Positions 34,531-42,935 of a DNA stretch of 64,000 nucleotides are shown here, one piece after another. Location: the NCBI GenBank assembly GCA_021325365.1, contig JAJPHF010000009.1, forward strand, positions 1-64,000, given 5' to 3'. Below the pieces are notes generated by a model. That model was not told the origin of the DNA. It did no database searches and saw only the letters and a list, made by a program, of their open reading frames with translations. The DNA comes from Pseudomonadota bacterium (GTDB lineage: Bacteria; Chloroflexota; UBA6077; JAJPHF01). Numbering within the stretch: position 1 is the stretch's first letter; every line of letters begins with the position of its first letter. The position numbers and the translations under genes are program-made.

Positions 34531-35211
34531 TCAGGATCGCGATGGCTGGGCCAACCCGAGCGTTACGGCACGCACGGCCGCCTGCGTGCGATCGGAGACG
34601 CCGAGCTTGGCGAGGATGCGCTCGACGTGGACCTTGACGGTGCCGACGCTGACATAGAGCTGGCCCGCGATCTCGCGATTGGTGAGTCCCTGCGCGAGCA
34701 GCCGGAGCACCTCCGCCTCGCGCGGAGTGAGCGGCACGGTCGGCAGCGGGTCCTGCTGCGCCGGCTCCTCGGCCAGGCGGTGCAGCAGCCGCGTTGCCAG
34801 CTCGCCGTTCAGCAGCGATTCGCCGCGCAGCACCTGGCGCACGGCGCTGACCACCTCGCGCTGCGTCGCGTCCTTCAGTAGGTAGCCGGCGGCGCCCGCC
34901 TTGAGCGCCTCGAAGAGGTAATCCAGGTTCTCGTGCATCGTCACGATGACCACGCTTACCCGCGGGCATTCGGCCTTGATGGCGCGCGTCGCCGCCAGGC
35001 CGTCCATCTCGGGCATGCGCACGTCCATCAGGACCAGGTCGGGCTGCAGGCGGCGGGCCAAGGCGAGTGCCTCGCGGCCGTTGGCGGCCTCACCGACGAC
35101 CGCGAGGCCGCGCTCGCCGGCGAGCATGCTGCGCAGCCCCGCACGTGCCAGGTCGTGGTCGTCGGCAATCACGAGCCGGGCCGTCGCCGCGGCGGGGCGT
35201 TCGGTCGCCAT
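34531..35211 (-). CDS. NarL/FixJ-family response regulator
   Basis: A 226-aa regulator. The receiver (about 12-128) has DDHD, phosphoacceptor Asp in PDLVLMDVRMPEMDG, and a final Lys in GAAGYLLKDA. The LuxR-type helix-turn-helix (about 160-220) reads LTPREAEVLRLLAQGLTNRE, then IAGQLYVSVGTVKVHVERIL. The likely kinase is the HisKA_3 protein at 36618-38819, whose dimerisation family pairs with NarL-type regulators. The lipoprotein at 35394 sits between them. The start at 35211 lies behind GGAGAACC. Confidence 0.93.
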   Translation of the reverse strand: MATERPAAATARLVIADDHDLARAGLRSMLAGERGLAVVGEAANGREALALARRLQPDLVLMDVRMPEMDGLAATRAIKAECPRVSVVIVTMHENLDYLFEALKAGAAGYLLKDATQREVVSAVRQVLRGESLLNGELATRLLHRLAEEPAQQDPLPTVPLTPREAEVLRLLAQGLTNREIAGQLYVSVGTVKVHVERILAKLGVSDRTQAAVRAVTLGLAQPSRS

Positions 35212-35393
35212 TAGCTGGTTCTCCGGTGTTGCACTCGGCGCGGCCCGCGGCCGCGAGCGTCTGGCCGGCGCGAGTCGCCGGCCAGACGCCGCGGAGCCAA
35301 TCCGCCCTTGGCTGTCAGCACGAGGGTACCGCGCGGCGGCAGCTCCTGTCGAGTCTCGGAAGGCGGTGGCGTCCGCGGGCGCACGTCGTCTCG

Positions 35394-36512
35394 TCAGCTG
35401 TCGGCGACGCGGCCGATCTCGTCGAGCACTTCGTTGATCAGGTCGGTGCCCCAGATCGTTTGCATGGTCGTGTCGGAAACGGGCTGGGGAATGAGGCCCT
35501 GGTCGCGGAAGAAGCCGTAGCAGTACAGCATCGACTCCCGGTTGGGCAGGCCGTTGGGGTTGAAGTAGGGCGGAATCATCGCACGCACCGTGTCCAGGTC
35601 GATGCTCGTGTTGCGGGCCACCAGCGTGTCGATCTCCTCGCGCGCCGCGCTGCCGCTCGGGCTGCCGACCCCCGCCAGATAGTCGCGGATGCCACGGATG
35701 TAGGCGCGCACGAAGCCTTTAGCGGTGGGGCGGTTGTCGTAGAGCGATTCCGCGAAGCCCAACGAGGCGATCGTGAAGTTCGGATAGATGTCGCCGATGC
35801 CCATGACCTTGACGGCGCTGCCTTGCTGCACGGCGCGCGTCAGGAACGGCTCGAGGATCATGCCGGCGTCGATGGCCCCGTTCGCGAAGGCGCCGACCAT
35901 ATCGGGGAAGGTGATGGGCTGGATGTTCAGGTCGTCCAGCGTAAGGCCCACCCGCTGCAAGCCCACCGACAGCGCGCAGGCAGTCGTCGTCGCCTTGCCC
36001 GGCGGCGTGATGGCCAGGGACAGGCTGGGGAGGTCTTCGAGCCGCCGACCCCGTCCGCTGTCGTAGACCGCCTTGCGGACGGCCAACACCTGGTCGCCGC
36101 GGTCGGCCGTGTAGGTGCCCACGTCCACCATGATCTTCGCCGGGACGCCGCGCGCGACCGCGTTCCACATCGCCGGGTTCGCGGGCATGGGGGAGATCTC
36201 CACCTGGCCGGTCGCCAAGGCGGGGATCGTCTCGGAGGCGTTGGTGAAGGGGACTTGCTCGACCGTGATCCCCTCTTGCTGGAAGTAGCCGCGCTGCTCG
36301 GCCAGCCAGACGACGACGCCCGAGGCGCCGGTCTGCGCTGCCTGGCGCAGGGTGACGGGCTGGGGCGGAGCGGTCGGCACGACGGCTCCCGCGGTCGGGC
36401 CGGCGGCCGCGGGGCCGCCGGCCGGCGTGGATGGCGCGGGAGCCGCACAGCCGGTCAGGGCGAGCAGCGCGACGAACGCGCTCGCGGCGGCGCGGCAACG
36501 GACAGTTGGCAT
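35394..36512 (-). CDS. NMT1/SsuA-like substrate-binding lipoprotein
   Basis: A 372-aa periplasmic-type binding protein anchored as a lipoprotein (ASAFVALLALTGC, lipobox LTGC) after a Pro/Ala linker to about residue 55. The binding domain resembles the ThiY/NMT1, nitrate and aliphatic-sulfonate binding proteins: VVVWLAEQRGYFQQEGITVE, PALATGQVEISPMPANPAMW, FANGAIDAGMILEPFLTRAV. The ATG at 36512 follows AAGGAGGA. No ABC permease or ATPase gene is adjacent; it lies between a histidine kinase and a response regulator, suggesting a ligand-sensing role instead of transport. Confidence 0.88.
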   Translation of the reverse strand: MPTVRCRAAASAFVALLALTGCAAPAPSTPAGGPAAAGPTAGAVVPTAPPQPVTLRQAAQTGASGVVVWLAEQRGYFQQEGITVEQVPFTNASETIPALATGQVEISPMPANPAMWNAVARGVPAKIMVDVGTYTADRGDQVLAVRKAVYDSGRGRRLEDLPSLSLAITPPGKATTTACALSVGLQRVGLTLDDLNIQPITFPDMVGAFANGAIDAGMILEPFLTRAVQQGSAVKVMGIGDIYPNFTIASLGFAESLYDNRPTAKGFVRAYIRGIRDYLAGVGSPSGSAAREEIDTLVARNTSIDLDTVRAMIPPYFNPNGLPNRESMLYCYGFFRDQGLIPQPVSDTTMQTIWGTDLINEVLDEIGRVADS

Positions 36513-36617
36513 GGCGTCCTCCTTGCGCCGGCGGCGACCGGGCCGTCCGCGCGGCATGGGGACGGGCGATTGGGCGCTGCGCTGCACGCGATGCTGCCCC
36601 GCTCGTCATCGGCGGCC

Positions 36618-38819
36618 CTATGGTACAACGTTTCGCCGCGCGGCAGGTCGGCCCTGCGGCGACGCCAGGGCGGCGTCGGCCGCCGGGGCGGCGGGGCCGG
36701 TGCCCAGCGGGACCTCGGCCACGACGCGCGTGCCGGCCCCCGGACGGCTCTGGACGCGACAGCGGCCGCCAAGCAGCGCCACGCGCTCCTGCATGCCCGG
36801 GAGACCCACGCGCTCGCCCGGTCCGGCGGCGTCGCGCGGCGCCGTGGGCCGGAAGCCCTGCCCCCAGTCCTGGACCTCGAGGCGCACCGCGCGCCCCTTG
36901 CGGCGCAGGCTCAGGTGAACGCGCGTCGTGCCGGCGTGCTTCCGCACGTTGGTCAGCGCCTCCTGGGCCACGCGGAACAAGGCCGTCTCGACCGCGGGCG
37001 GCAAGCGCTCGGGGCCCAGCGCCTCCTCGTAGCTCACCTGCCAGCCCTCGGCCCGGAGCGCGTCCACCTGGCGCCGCAGCGCCGTCGCCAGCCCGAAGTC
37101 GTCGAGCACCGTGGGCCGCAGGTCGGCGATGACGCGGCGCGCCTCGCCCACCGTGCGCCGCGCCATTTCCAGCGCGCGCTCGAGGTCCAGCCGGGCCGCG
37201 GGCGAGCGGGGGCGGTGGTAGCGCGCGTAGGCCTGGAGGTGCTGATGGGTGCTGGCGGCAACCTGGGCCACCCCGTCGTGGACATCGTAGGCCACGCGGC
37301 GGCGCTCCTCCTCCTGGGCCACCAGCAGCCGCCCCACGAGCGTCTGCAGCTGATGCTCGCGCTCGCCTAGCTCGCGGTACAGGCGCGCGTTCTCCAGCGC
37401 GCTGGCGGCCTGGAGCGCCAGGCTGCCCAGGATCTCGCCGGTGGCCTCCTCCGCGAGGCTCTCCGGGCCGTAGGCTTCCAACACGCCGAGCACGCGGTCC
37501 TGCACCCGCAGCGGCACGCACCAGACGGCGCGCGCCGCGGAGCGCACTCGCCCGCGCAGTCGCACCAAGCGGGGCTGACCGCTGGCGGCCGCCGCGCGCC
37601 GCGCGGCGCGCACGGCCTGCGCGCGTTGTGCGGCCCGCCAGCCGGTCTCCGGGCCGAGTGTCTGCCACACGCGCAGGGGCGCTTGGGGCTGCGCGCCCGC
37701 CCGCAAGCTGATTACGGCGGCGTCGAGGCCGGACACTCGCCCGGCGATGTCGAGCAGGCGCTGGCCGATGGCGTCGGCTTCCAGGCTGGCGCCCAGCACC
37801 TGGCCGGCCTCGTGCAGCGCCAGGAGCGCGTCAAGGCTGCGCTGGAGCTGCTCGTGCAGATGGGCGCTCTCGATCACGGCCGCGAGCTGGGCCGCCAGAA
37901 GCTGCAGCAAGTCCAGATCGTGGTCGTCGAGGCGTCGCGCCCGCCGGGTGCTCTTGAGGGCGAGCACGCCGATTGGCTGGTTGCCCGGCGTGACGAGCGG
38001 CAGGCAGACCGCGGAGGGGATCGGTCGGGCGGAGCCGCGCCACCCCGTGCCCAGGTCCTCGCCGGCGCCTTCCAGCACGAGCGGCTGCCCCGCTCGCAGC
38101 ACCTGCCCGGCGACGCTGTGCTCCAGGTCCGCGATGGTGGTGCCCGGCGCAACCGGATCGACGCCGACGGCCGCACGCACGGTGAGCGGCCCGTCCGGAG
38201 TGGCGAGCAGCAGCACGCTGCCGCCGTCGTGGCCGCTGAAGGCGGTAGCGCGCTCGAGCGCCAGGCGCAGCACCGCATCGAGGCCCCGAGCGGCCACGAG
38301 GTCTTTGCCCAGCTCGACCAGCAGCCGAAAGCGGGCCGCGCGGTCGCGCGCCGCCTCGTAGAGGCTGCTCAGCTCGCGCGCGTAGACCAGCGTCTGATCC
38401 AGTACCTCGGGCTCGTCGTTGAGCCCGTCTAGCTGGAGGGGCGTCCGCGGTCGGCGAGGCGCGGACAGAGACGGCAGCGCCTGGGTCACGGCGTCGAGCA
38501 GTGCGGTCGGCCCGAAGGGCTTCGTCAGGCGCAAGTCCGCGAACGCCGCGGCGGGCGCGGGCGCGGCTGGACCGGCCGCGAGGAGCACGACGACCACATC
38601 GCGGGTCGCGGGGTCGGTCTTGAGCTGCTGGCAGACACCGAGCGCGTCCATCTCCGGGGCCGTGCCGTCCAGCAGCAGGAGGTGCGGGCGTTCGCGACGC
38701 GCCAGGTCGACCGCTTGCGGCCCATTCCATGCTTCGAGCAGCCGGTGCGCCGGAGCGAGGGTAGCCCGCGCCAGCATGCGCAGCCAGGGCTCGTTGTCGG
38801 CTAGGAGAATAGTGGCCAT
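36618..38819 (-). CDS. REC-GAF-GAF-HisKA_3 hybrid histidine kinase
   Basis: A 733-aa soluble kinase. An N-terminal receiver (1-115) has D8, E10, phosphoacceptor D51 (LLLLDGTAPEMD) and Lys in RLTKPFG. Two GAF-like domains follow (about 160-320 and 330-490). The HisKA_3 phosphoacceptor is in RRRVAYDVHDGVAQVAAST. The ATPase shows FRVAQEALTNVRKHAGTT and VGLPGMQERVALLGG. A receiver at the N-terminus, ahead of GAF domains, lets another kinase feed into it. No membrane helix is visible. The substrate-binding lipoprotein and NarL-type regulator follow downstream. Confidence 0.92.
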   Translation of the reverse strand: MATILLADNEPWLRMLARATLAPAHRLLEAWNGPQAVDLARRERPHLLLLDGTAPEMDALGVCQQLKTDPATRDVVVVLLAAGPAAPAPAAAFADLRLTKPFGPTALLDAVTQALPSLSAPRRPRTPLQLDGLNDEPEVLDQTLVYARELSSLYEAARDRAARFRLLVELGKDLVAARGLDAVLRLALERATAFSGHDGGSVLLLATPDGPLTVRAAVGVDPVAPGTTIADLEHSVAGQVLRAGQPLVLEGAGEDLGTGWRGSARPIPSAVCLPLVTPGNQPIGVLALKSTRRARRLDDHDLDLLQLLAAQLAAVIESAHLHEQLQRSLDALLALHEAGQVLGASLEADAIGQRLLDIAGRVSGLDAAVISLRAGAQPQAPLRVWQTLGPETGWRAAQRAQAVRAARRAAAASGQPRLVRLRGRVRSAARAVWCVPLRVQDRVLGVLEAYGPESLAEEATGEILGSLALQAASALENARLYRELGEREHQLQTLVGRLLVAQEEERRRVAYDVHDGVAQVAASTHQHLQAYARYHRPRSPAARLDLERALEMARRTVGEARRVIADLRPTVLDDFGLATALRRQVDALRAEGWQVSYEEALGPERLPPAVETALFRVAQEALTNVRKHAGTTRVHLSLRRKGRAVRLEVQDWGQGFRPTAPRDAAGPGERVGLPGMQERVALLGGRCRVQSRPGAGTRVVAEVPLGTGPAAPAADAALASPQGRPAARRNVVP

Positions 38820-38854
38820 GCCCTGCTTCTCGTGACGTGCTGGTGCGGGAGATA

Positions 38855-38886
38855 GCGAAGCCCCGCGCGGCCGCGCGGGGCTTCGC
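38855..38886 (-). terminator. Perfect 32-nt palindrome, tatA terminator
   Basis: GCGAAGCCCCGCGCGG directly followed by its complement. It lies 36 nt past the tatA stop and upstream of the hybrid kinase start. Confidence 0.7.
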
Positions 38887-38921
38887 CAGGACGCTGCACG
38901 ATGGCGGTGTGCCGTCGTGGG

Positions 38922-39257
38922 CTAGACGACGGCGGTCGGCAGGCTGGCGCCGCAGTTCGCGCAGAAGCGGCTGTCGTTGGCCGCGCGCGTGCCGCACTTC
39001 GGGCAGTACGGGCCGGTGGCCGCGGCGGCCGGCGCGCCGGCGGCAGCCACGGGGGCCGCGGCTGGCGGGGGCGCCGGCGCGGGCTCGGCGGTGCCGGCGG
39101 CGATCCGCTGCTGCTCGTCGGTCGCGGACTTCTTGAACTCCTTGATGCCCCGACCCAGCGCGCTGCCCACCTCGGGCAGCTTGCCGGCGCCGAAGATCAT
39201 CAGGACGATCACCAGTATGATGATGAGTTCCAACGGCGAGATGGGATGCCCAAACAT
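38922..39257 (-). CDS. tatA: TatA-type translocase subunit with C-terminal zinc ribbon
   Basis: A 111-aa protein. Residues 1-55 are a classic TatA/E: short periplasmic N-terminus, one helix ([20 protein letters not shown]), hinge, and amphipathic helix with the conserved Phe-Lys ([18 protein letters not shown]). TatA forms the pore-like oligomer for twin-arginine export. Unusually, after an Ala/Pro linker the C-terminus is [11 protein letters not shown] plus [11 protein letters not shown], a four-Cys zinc ribbon. No tatC is in the window; the Tat substrate at 25312 is far away. A promoter TTGCCC-N17-TACAAT lies upstream and a perfect palindrome terminates it. Confidence 0.9.
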   Translation of the reverse strand: MFGHPISPLELIIILVIVLMIFGAGKLPEVGSALGRGIKEFKKSATDEQQRIAAGTAEPAPAPPPAAAPVAAAGAPAAAATGPYCPKCGTRAANDSRFCANCGASLPTAVV

Positions 39258-39317
39258 TGTCGCCCGCCTCGCTTTCCGCCGCGCTCCGGCCGCCGGGCCC
39301 GGCGCCTTCCTGGGTCA

Positions 39318-39346
39318 ATTGTAGGCGCGGTGCCCTACCAGGGCAA
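39318..39346 (-). promoter_or_regulatory. tatA promoter
   Basis: Minus strand TTGCCC (39346-39341), a 17-nt spacer, TACAAT (39323-39318). It falls just beyond the 3' end of the upstream ORF. Confidence 0.6.
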
Positions 39347-39348
39347 CC

Positions 39349-39759
39349 CTACGTCTCGTCGATCGGCACCTCCCGCGCCCGGCGCTCGGTGGCGCGACCG
39401 CGCGGCCGCTCGTTGTACTCCAGCGCGTAATCCACGACGCTGCGCAACGCCAGCAGGCGCTCGCGGCGCGCGGCGCGCAGGTGGTCCAGGAACTCGTCGG
39501 GCAGGTCGCGCAGGAAGCCGGCCAGCACGCGGCTGGGGCGGTTCTCTTGCCACCACTCGCACAGCTCCGGGTCGATGTCGAGCAAGCCGGCGAGCAGACC
39601 GCCGCGCCGGCGGCGCCGGGCGCGCGGCTCATCCGCTTCGTCGGCGCGCGCCCGCAGTCGCCGGCGCTCGTCCTCCAAGGCGCGGACCGCCTCGCGCAGG
39701 CGCTGCCGCTCTGCCTCGAGCGGGTCGCCGCCCGCCTGGCCCGGCGTCGTCTCGGCCAT
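39349..39759 (-). CDS. Conserved-looking hypothetical protein downstream of ArsA
   Basis: A 136-aa, highly charged protein. Residues 14-47 form an Arg/Glu-rich coiled coil (AERQRLREAVRALEDERRRL). A central helical region follows (LLDIDPELCEWWQENRPSRV, LRDLPDEFLDHLRAARRERL). I recognise no family. It begins 2 nt after the ArsA stop, so it is surely co-transcribed and may be a partner of that ATPase. No membrane segment. Confidence 0.7.
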   Translation of the reverse strand: MAETTPGQAGGDPLEAERQRLREAVRALEDERRRLRARADEADEPRARRRRRGGLLAGLLDIDPELCEWWQENRPSRVLAGFLRDLPDEFLDHLRAARRERLLALRSVVDYALEYNERPRGRATERRAREVPIDET

Positions 39760-39761
39760 CG

Positions 39762-40961
39762 CTAGCTCCTTTCCGTCGCGCGCGTCGTCCCCGCCGCCGG
39801 CGCGACGAAGCGAATGCGCAGCGCCCCATCCTCGAAGCGCGCGCCGTGCGGCTGCAGTCCCACCAGTGCGCGCGGCAGGATCACGTTCCGCTTCTGGCTG
39901 CCCACGTGGACCACTAGCTCGTCGCCTGTCTGGAAGACTGCCACCTGATCCTTGCTGGCGAACGGCAGCTGGAGGCTGAGCACGTACTCGCCGTCGTGCT
40001 TCTCGATATGGTGGCCGCGTCCGGCGAAGAACACTTGGCTCGGGTCGGCGTCGCCGTACAGCGCCGCCGCCATCTCACGCAAACCGTCCAGCCCCACGAT
40101 CTCGTGGCCGAACAGCGGCGCGTCGCGAATGGGGATGGGCGCGAAGCCCTCCTCGACGGTCTGACGGTAGCGGGCCTGCGTCGCCTTCCAGGCGTCGAAG
40201 TAGTGGTCGGTCACCTCGCGCGGGAGGACCCGGTTGCAGACGACGAGATCCGTGGCGTAGCCGAAGAGGTTCAGGTAAGTGTACGTGCGCTGGGCTTCTT
40301 TGACGACCATCTTCTCGGGATTCAGCACGAGCCGGACCGAGGTGAGCTGCTGGTCGACCAGCATCGTATGTAGCTCGTCGAGCTGGCCGAACAGGTCTTT
40401 CACCGCGTCGTACACCTCGTCGTCGGGCACGGGGAGATCGAACAGCGCGCGGCCGAGCGGCCGCACGACCTGCGCGGCGCGGCGATGGATGGGGAAGATC
40501 TTCTCCATCCACCAGCGCGCCACGTCGGGGAAGCTGAGCAGGCGCAGCGTCTCGCCCGTCGGCGCGCAGTCGACGATGATGACGTCGTAGGCGCCGCTCT
40601 CGCGGTGGTTGTTGATCCACAGCAGGTTGGCCAGCTCGTCCATGCCCGGCAGCACGCTCAGCTCGTCGGCGATCAGCTCGTCGATCTGACGCCAGGCGAG
40701 CAGCATGGACACCCATTCCTGGACGCGCCCCCAGTATCTGCGCACGTTGTAGTAGATGTCAGTCTCTTGCGCCCAGAGGTTGGGCGCCACCACGACCGGC
40801 TCGGGCGCGAGCGGCCGGTCGAAGCTGTCGGCCAGGCTGTGGGCCAGGTCGGTGCTGAGCACGACCGTGCGATACCCTAGCTCAGCGCAGCGGACGGCGG
40901 TCGCGGCGGCGACGGTCGTCTTGCCAACGCCGCCCTTGCCCGTGTACAGGACGATCCGCAT
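39762..40961 (-). CDS. ArsA/Get3-family ATPase with HSP20-like C-terminal domain
   Basis: A 399-aa deviant-Walker ATPase. It starts MRIVLYTGKGGVGKTTVAAA (P-loop with signature Lys), then LSTDLAHSLADSF (switch I type) and IIVDCAPTGETLRLLSFPD (A-loop and switch II). The C-terminal 80 residues (YVLSLQLPFASKDQVAVFQT, then VLPRALVGLQPHGARF) form the ArsA-type HSP20-like beta sandwich. Relatives target tail-anchored proteins or drive metalloid efflux; no ars genes are present, so targeting or chaperone work is more likely. The ATG at 40961 follows GGGGAGC; the longer frame to 41021 is not needed. Confidence 0.9.
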   Translation of the reverse strand: MRIVLYTGKGGVGKTTVAAATAVRCAELGYRTVVLSTDLAHSLADSFDRPLAPEPVVVAPNLWAQETDIYYNVRRYWGRVQEWVSMLLAWRQIDELIADELSVLPGMDELANLLWINNHRESGAYDVIIVDCAPTGETLRLLSFPDVARWWMEKIFPIHRRAAQVVRPLGRALFDLPVPDDEVYDAVKDLFGQLDELHTMLVDQQLTSVRLVLNPEKMVVKEAQRTYTYLNLFGYATDLVVCNRVLPREVTDHYFDAWKATQARYRQTVEEGFAPIPIRDAPLFGHEIVGLDGLREMAAALYGDADPSQVFFAGRGHHIEKHDGEYVLSLQLPFASKDQVAVFQTGDELVVHVGSQKRNVILPRALVGLQPHGARFEDGALRIRFVAPAAGTTRATERS

Positions 40962-41176
40962 GGTGCTCCCCGGGGGCGCTATGAGCCCCTTCCCGCCCCT
41001 CTCTTCCAGAGTACCGCCCAACGGCTGCGGCGGGAAACATTACCAGCACGCGTGGAGCGACGCCGTGGGCCGGGTGCCGAGCGCGGCGGCACGGAGGTTG
41101 CGTTAGGCGTTCGCAAAGCGAGCGTGCCCCGCTGCAACAGCCATCGGGGCCGAACGAGACGAGAAAGGTGGGGGTC

Positions 41177-41350
41177 ATGTCGCCGGCCGCGCAGCTTGCC
41201 ACCCTACCCGGGCATCTCCACTGGTGCCCCCGTTGTGACAGCACCTGGTCCTGTGACCACGGCTTCGCGGTGTGCCCGCTGGCGGGCAGCGTGGTGGTGG
41301 AGAATCACTGCGCGCTGCCGGCGCCCTGGGACGACGAGGACGAGCAATAG
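41177..41350 (+). CDS. Small Cys-rich putative zinc-binding protein
   Basis: A 57-aa protein from the ATG at 41177, behind AAAGGTGG. The Cys/His spacing HWCPRCDSTWSCDHG, then VCPLAG and ENHCALP, suggests a zinc-binding knuckle. The acidic end is DDEDEQ. No family is recognised. It diverges from the ArsA gene, with no clear promoter. Confidence 0.6.
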   Translation: MSPAAQLATLPGHLHWCPRCDSTWSCDHGFAVCPLAGSVVVENHCALPAPWDDEDEQ

Positions 41351-41404
41351 TGGGCCGGGGAGCCCCCCGGCTCCCGGCAAGCGGGCGCGCCTGCACACAG
41401 AGGC

Positions 41405-42493
41405 TTATGGCGCGCTGGCGATGTTGGAGCTAGCGAGCACCTGCCCGGACCCGGAGCGCGCCTGCACCTGATACCAGGTGTTTGCGGCGCGGGGCAGTTG
41501 ATAGCGGGTGGCGCTCAGCGTGGCTACGCTGACGCAGTTTTGCCCGTTGGCGCCGGTGCAGCGCAGGACCTCGTAGGTTACGGTGCCGGAGACGGCGCTC
41601 CATGTGAGCGTGGTCATCTGGCCGGTGCCTTCGGCGCGCAGGTTGAAGCTCGACGTCTGGTTGTTCGCGTAGGCCGAGCAGTGGTTCGTCGCGTCGTACT
41701 GGATGCAGGGCCCCATCGCGGGGTTGTCGCTGGGTGGCGTGTTGGATTGGCCCACGAGCCCCGGCAGCGCGCCGGGCGGGGCGGGCAAGCACTGCCCATC
41801 CGTGTCGATCAACGGACAGGTGGGACCGGCGGCGTTGGACCGGTTCAGACAGGTGCCGTCGGGCGCTCGCCCGCAGCCTCCTGGCACCACAGGCTGGCGG
41901 ACGGCCGAGGGGGCGGTGCCGTCGGCGACCGCCATGACGTCGACGGTAGCGGGCGCCGACCATTGGCGCGGCTCGCCGCCCCGCTGCCGGGCGTAGACGT
42001 AGAGCGTGTGCTCGCCCGGCGGGACCTCGACCTGCAGCTGATACCCGGAGGGGCCGTACCGCGGCTGGCCAAGCTGCGTGGCCACGTCGGGGCGATCGCC
42101 GCCGTACTCCGCGGCCCCCAGGAAGTAGCCATGGCCCGCCTCGCCATCCAGGTAGACGTACACGGCGTCGACCCCGGTGCCCGTGCTCTCGGGGTCCACC
42201 GCCCAACCCATGATCGTGAAGCGTTGCTGCGTCGTGGCGCCGCTCGCCGGGCGGTCGATCGCCACGCGGGTTGAGGCGGCCGGGGGGCCGCTCGGGCCGT
42301 CCCCGCTGGCCGGCACTGGCGTCGCTTGAGCGGCGGAACTTGGCTCGTTGGTGGGGTCCGGCGCGCTGATGGTTTGCCCGAACGCGCCCTCGTTCGGATC
42401 CGGGGGGGCACTCGTCTGTCCGAGCGCGAGGCTGGGCGGCAGCCACAGCAGGCTGGCGAGCAGCAGCGCGCAGATGCGGGCCGTGGTCGTCAT
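41405..42493 (-). CDS. Secreted protein with Ig-like and fibronectin-like domains
   Basis: A 362-aa exported protein. Signal peptide ICALLLASLLWLPPSLALGQ, then a disordered Pro/Ser/Ala stretch. Residues 75-195 form a domain with IDRPASGATTQQRFTIMGWA (a motif common in Bacterial Ig-like stretches) and GEHTLYVYARQRGGEPRQWS. A Cys-rich middle (CGRAPDGTCLN, TCPLIDTDGQCL) precedes a fibronectin-III-like C-terminus (TLTWSAVSGTVTYEVLRCTG). It is likely a cell-surface protein of unknown binding partner. The RBS is AGGAGAG. Confidence 0.75.
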   Translation of the reverse strand: MTTTARICALLLASLLWLPPSLALGQTSAPPDPNEGAFGQTISAPDPTNEPSSAAQATPVPASGDGPSGPPAASTRVAIDRPASGATTQQRFTIMGWAVDPESTGTGVDAVYVYLDGEAGHGYFLGAAEYGGDRPDVATQLGQPRYGPSGYQLQVEVPPGEHTLYVYARQRGGEPRQWSAPATVDVMAVADGTAPSAVRQPVVPGGCGRAPDGTCLNRSNAAGPTCPLIDTDGQCLPAPPGALPGLVGQSNTPPSDNPAMGPCIQYDATNHCSAYANNQTSSFNLRAEGTGQMTTLTWSAVSGTVTYEVLRCTGANGQNCVSVATLSATRYQLPRAANTWYQVQARSGSGQVLASSNIASAP

Positions 42494-42523
42494 CGGACGG
42501 GCTCTCCTGTGTCATGGCGGCGT

Positions 42524-42703
42524 TCAGGGGCGGGGCGGCAAGCGGACGAGCCAGTGGAGCCAGCCGGGGAGCCGCTCGAGCGCGCGGCGCAAGTCGGCGA
42601 CCTCCTCGGCCAGCTCGTGAACTTCGAGATGCACCTGCTCGATCTCCCGCTGCAGGGCCGCGAGCTGAGCGGCGGGGTCCTCGGCGGGCGGCGGCGCGCT
42701 CAC
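42524..42703 (-). CDS. Small coiled-coil protein, 59 aa
   Basis: A GTG at 42703 opens MSAPPPAEDPAAQLAALQRE, then a heptad-like helix with Leu/Val/Ile at a/d positions (QVHLEVHELAEEVADLRRAL), ending LHWLVRLPPRP before TGA. The composition is typical of real coiled coils and not of random GC-rich sequence. A perfect TTGACA with TAGCTT at 18 nt (42827-42798) drives it. A 14-codon upstream frame (42744-42700) ends in TGA overlapping the GTG, suggesting coupled translation. Its own RBS is weak. Confidence 0.55.
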   Translation of the reverse strand: MSAPPPAEDPAAQLAALQREIEQVHLEVHELAEEVADLRRALERLPGWLHWLVRLPPRP

Positions 42704-42797
42704 GGCGCGGACCCGGACGGCGCGGGACGCGGCTGATAGCGCATGTCGCCAAGCTCGCCAAGCGTGCGTCGCGCGGTCGACCGCCCGCGCGCAGGGA

Positions 42798-42827
42798 AAG
42801 CTACCAGGCGCCGCACGCGATTGTCAA
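42798..42827 (-). promoter_or_regulatory. Promoter upstream of the 59-aa coiled-coil gene
   Basis: Minus strand TTGACA (42827-42822), 18-nt spacer, TAGCTT (42803-42798). The predicted transcript start is near 42791. Confidence 0.5.
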
Positions 42828-42935
42828 CGGTGCGGCGCCGCCGCATCCGGGGCGCGCGGGTGGCGGAGCGCCCCTCGGGGCGATCGGCTGCGTAGCGGGC
42901 CTGTCCCGGGACGCCAGGGCCCGGTTAGCGCACCG

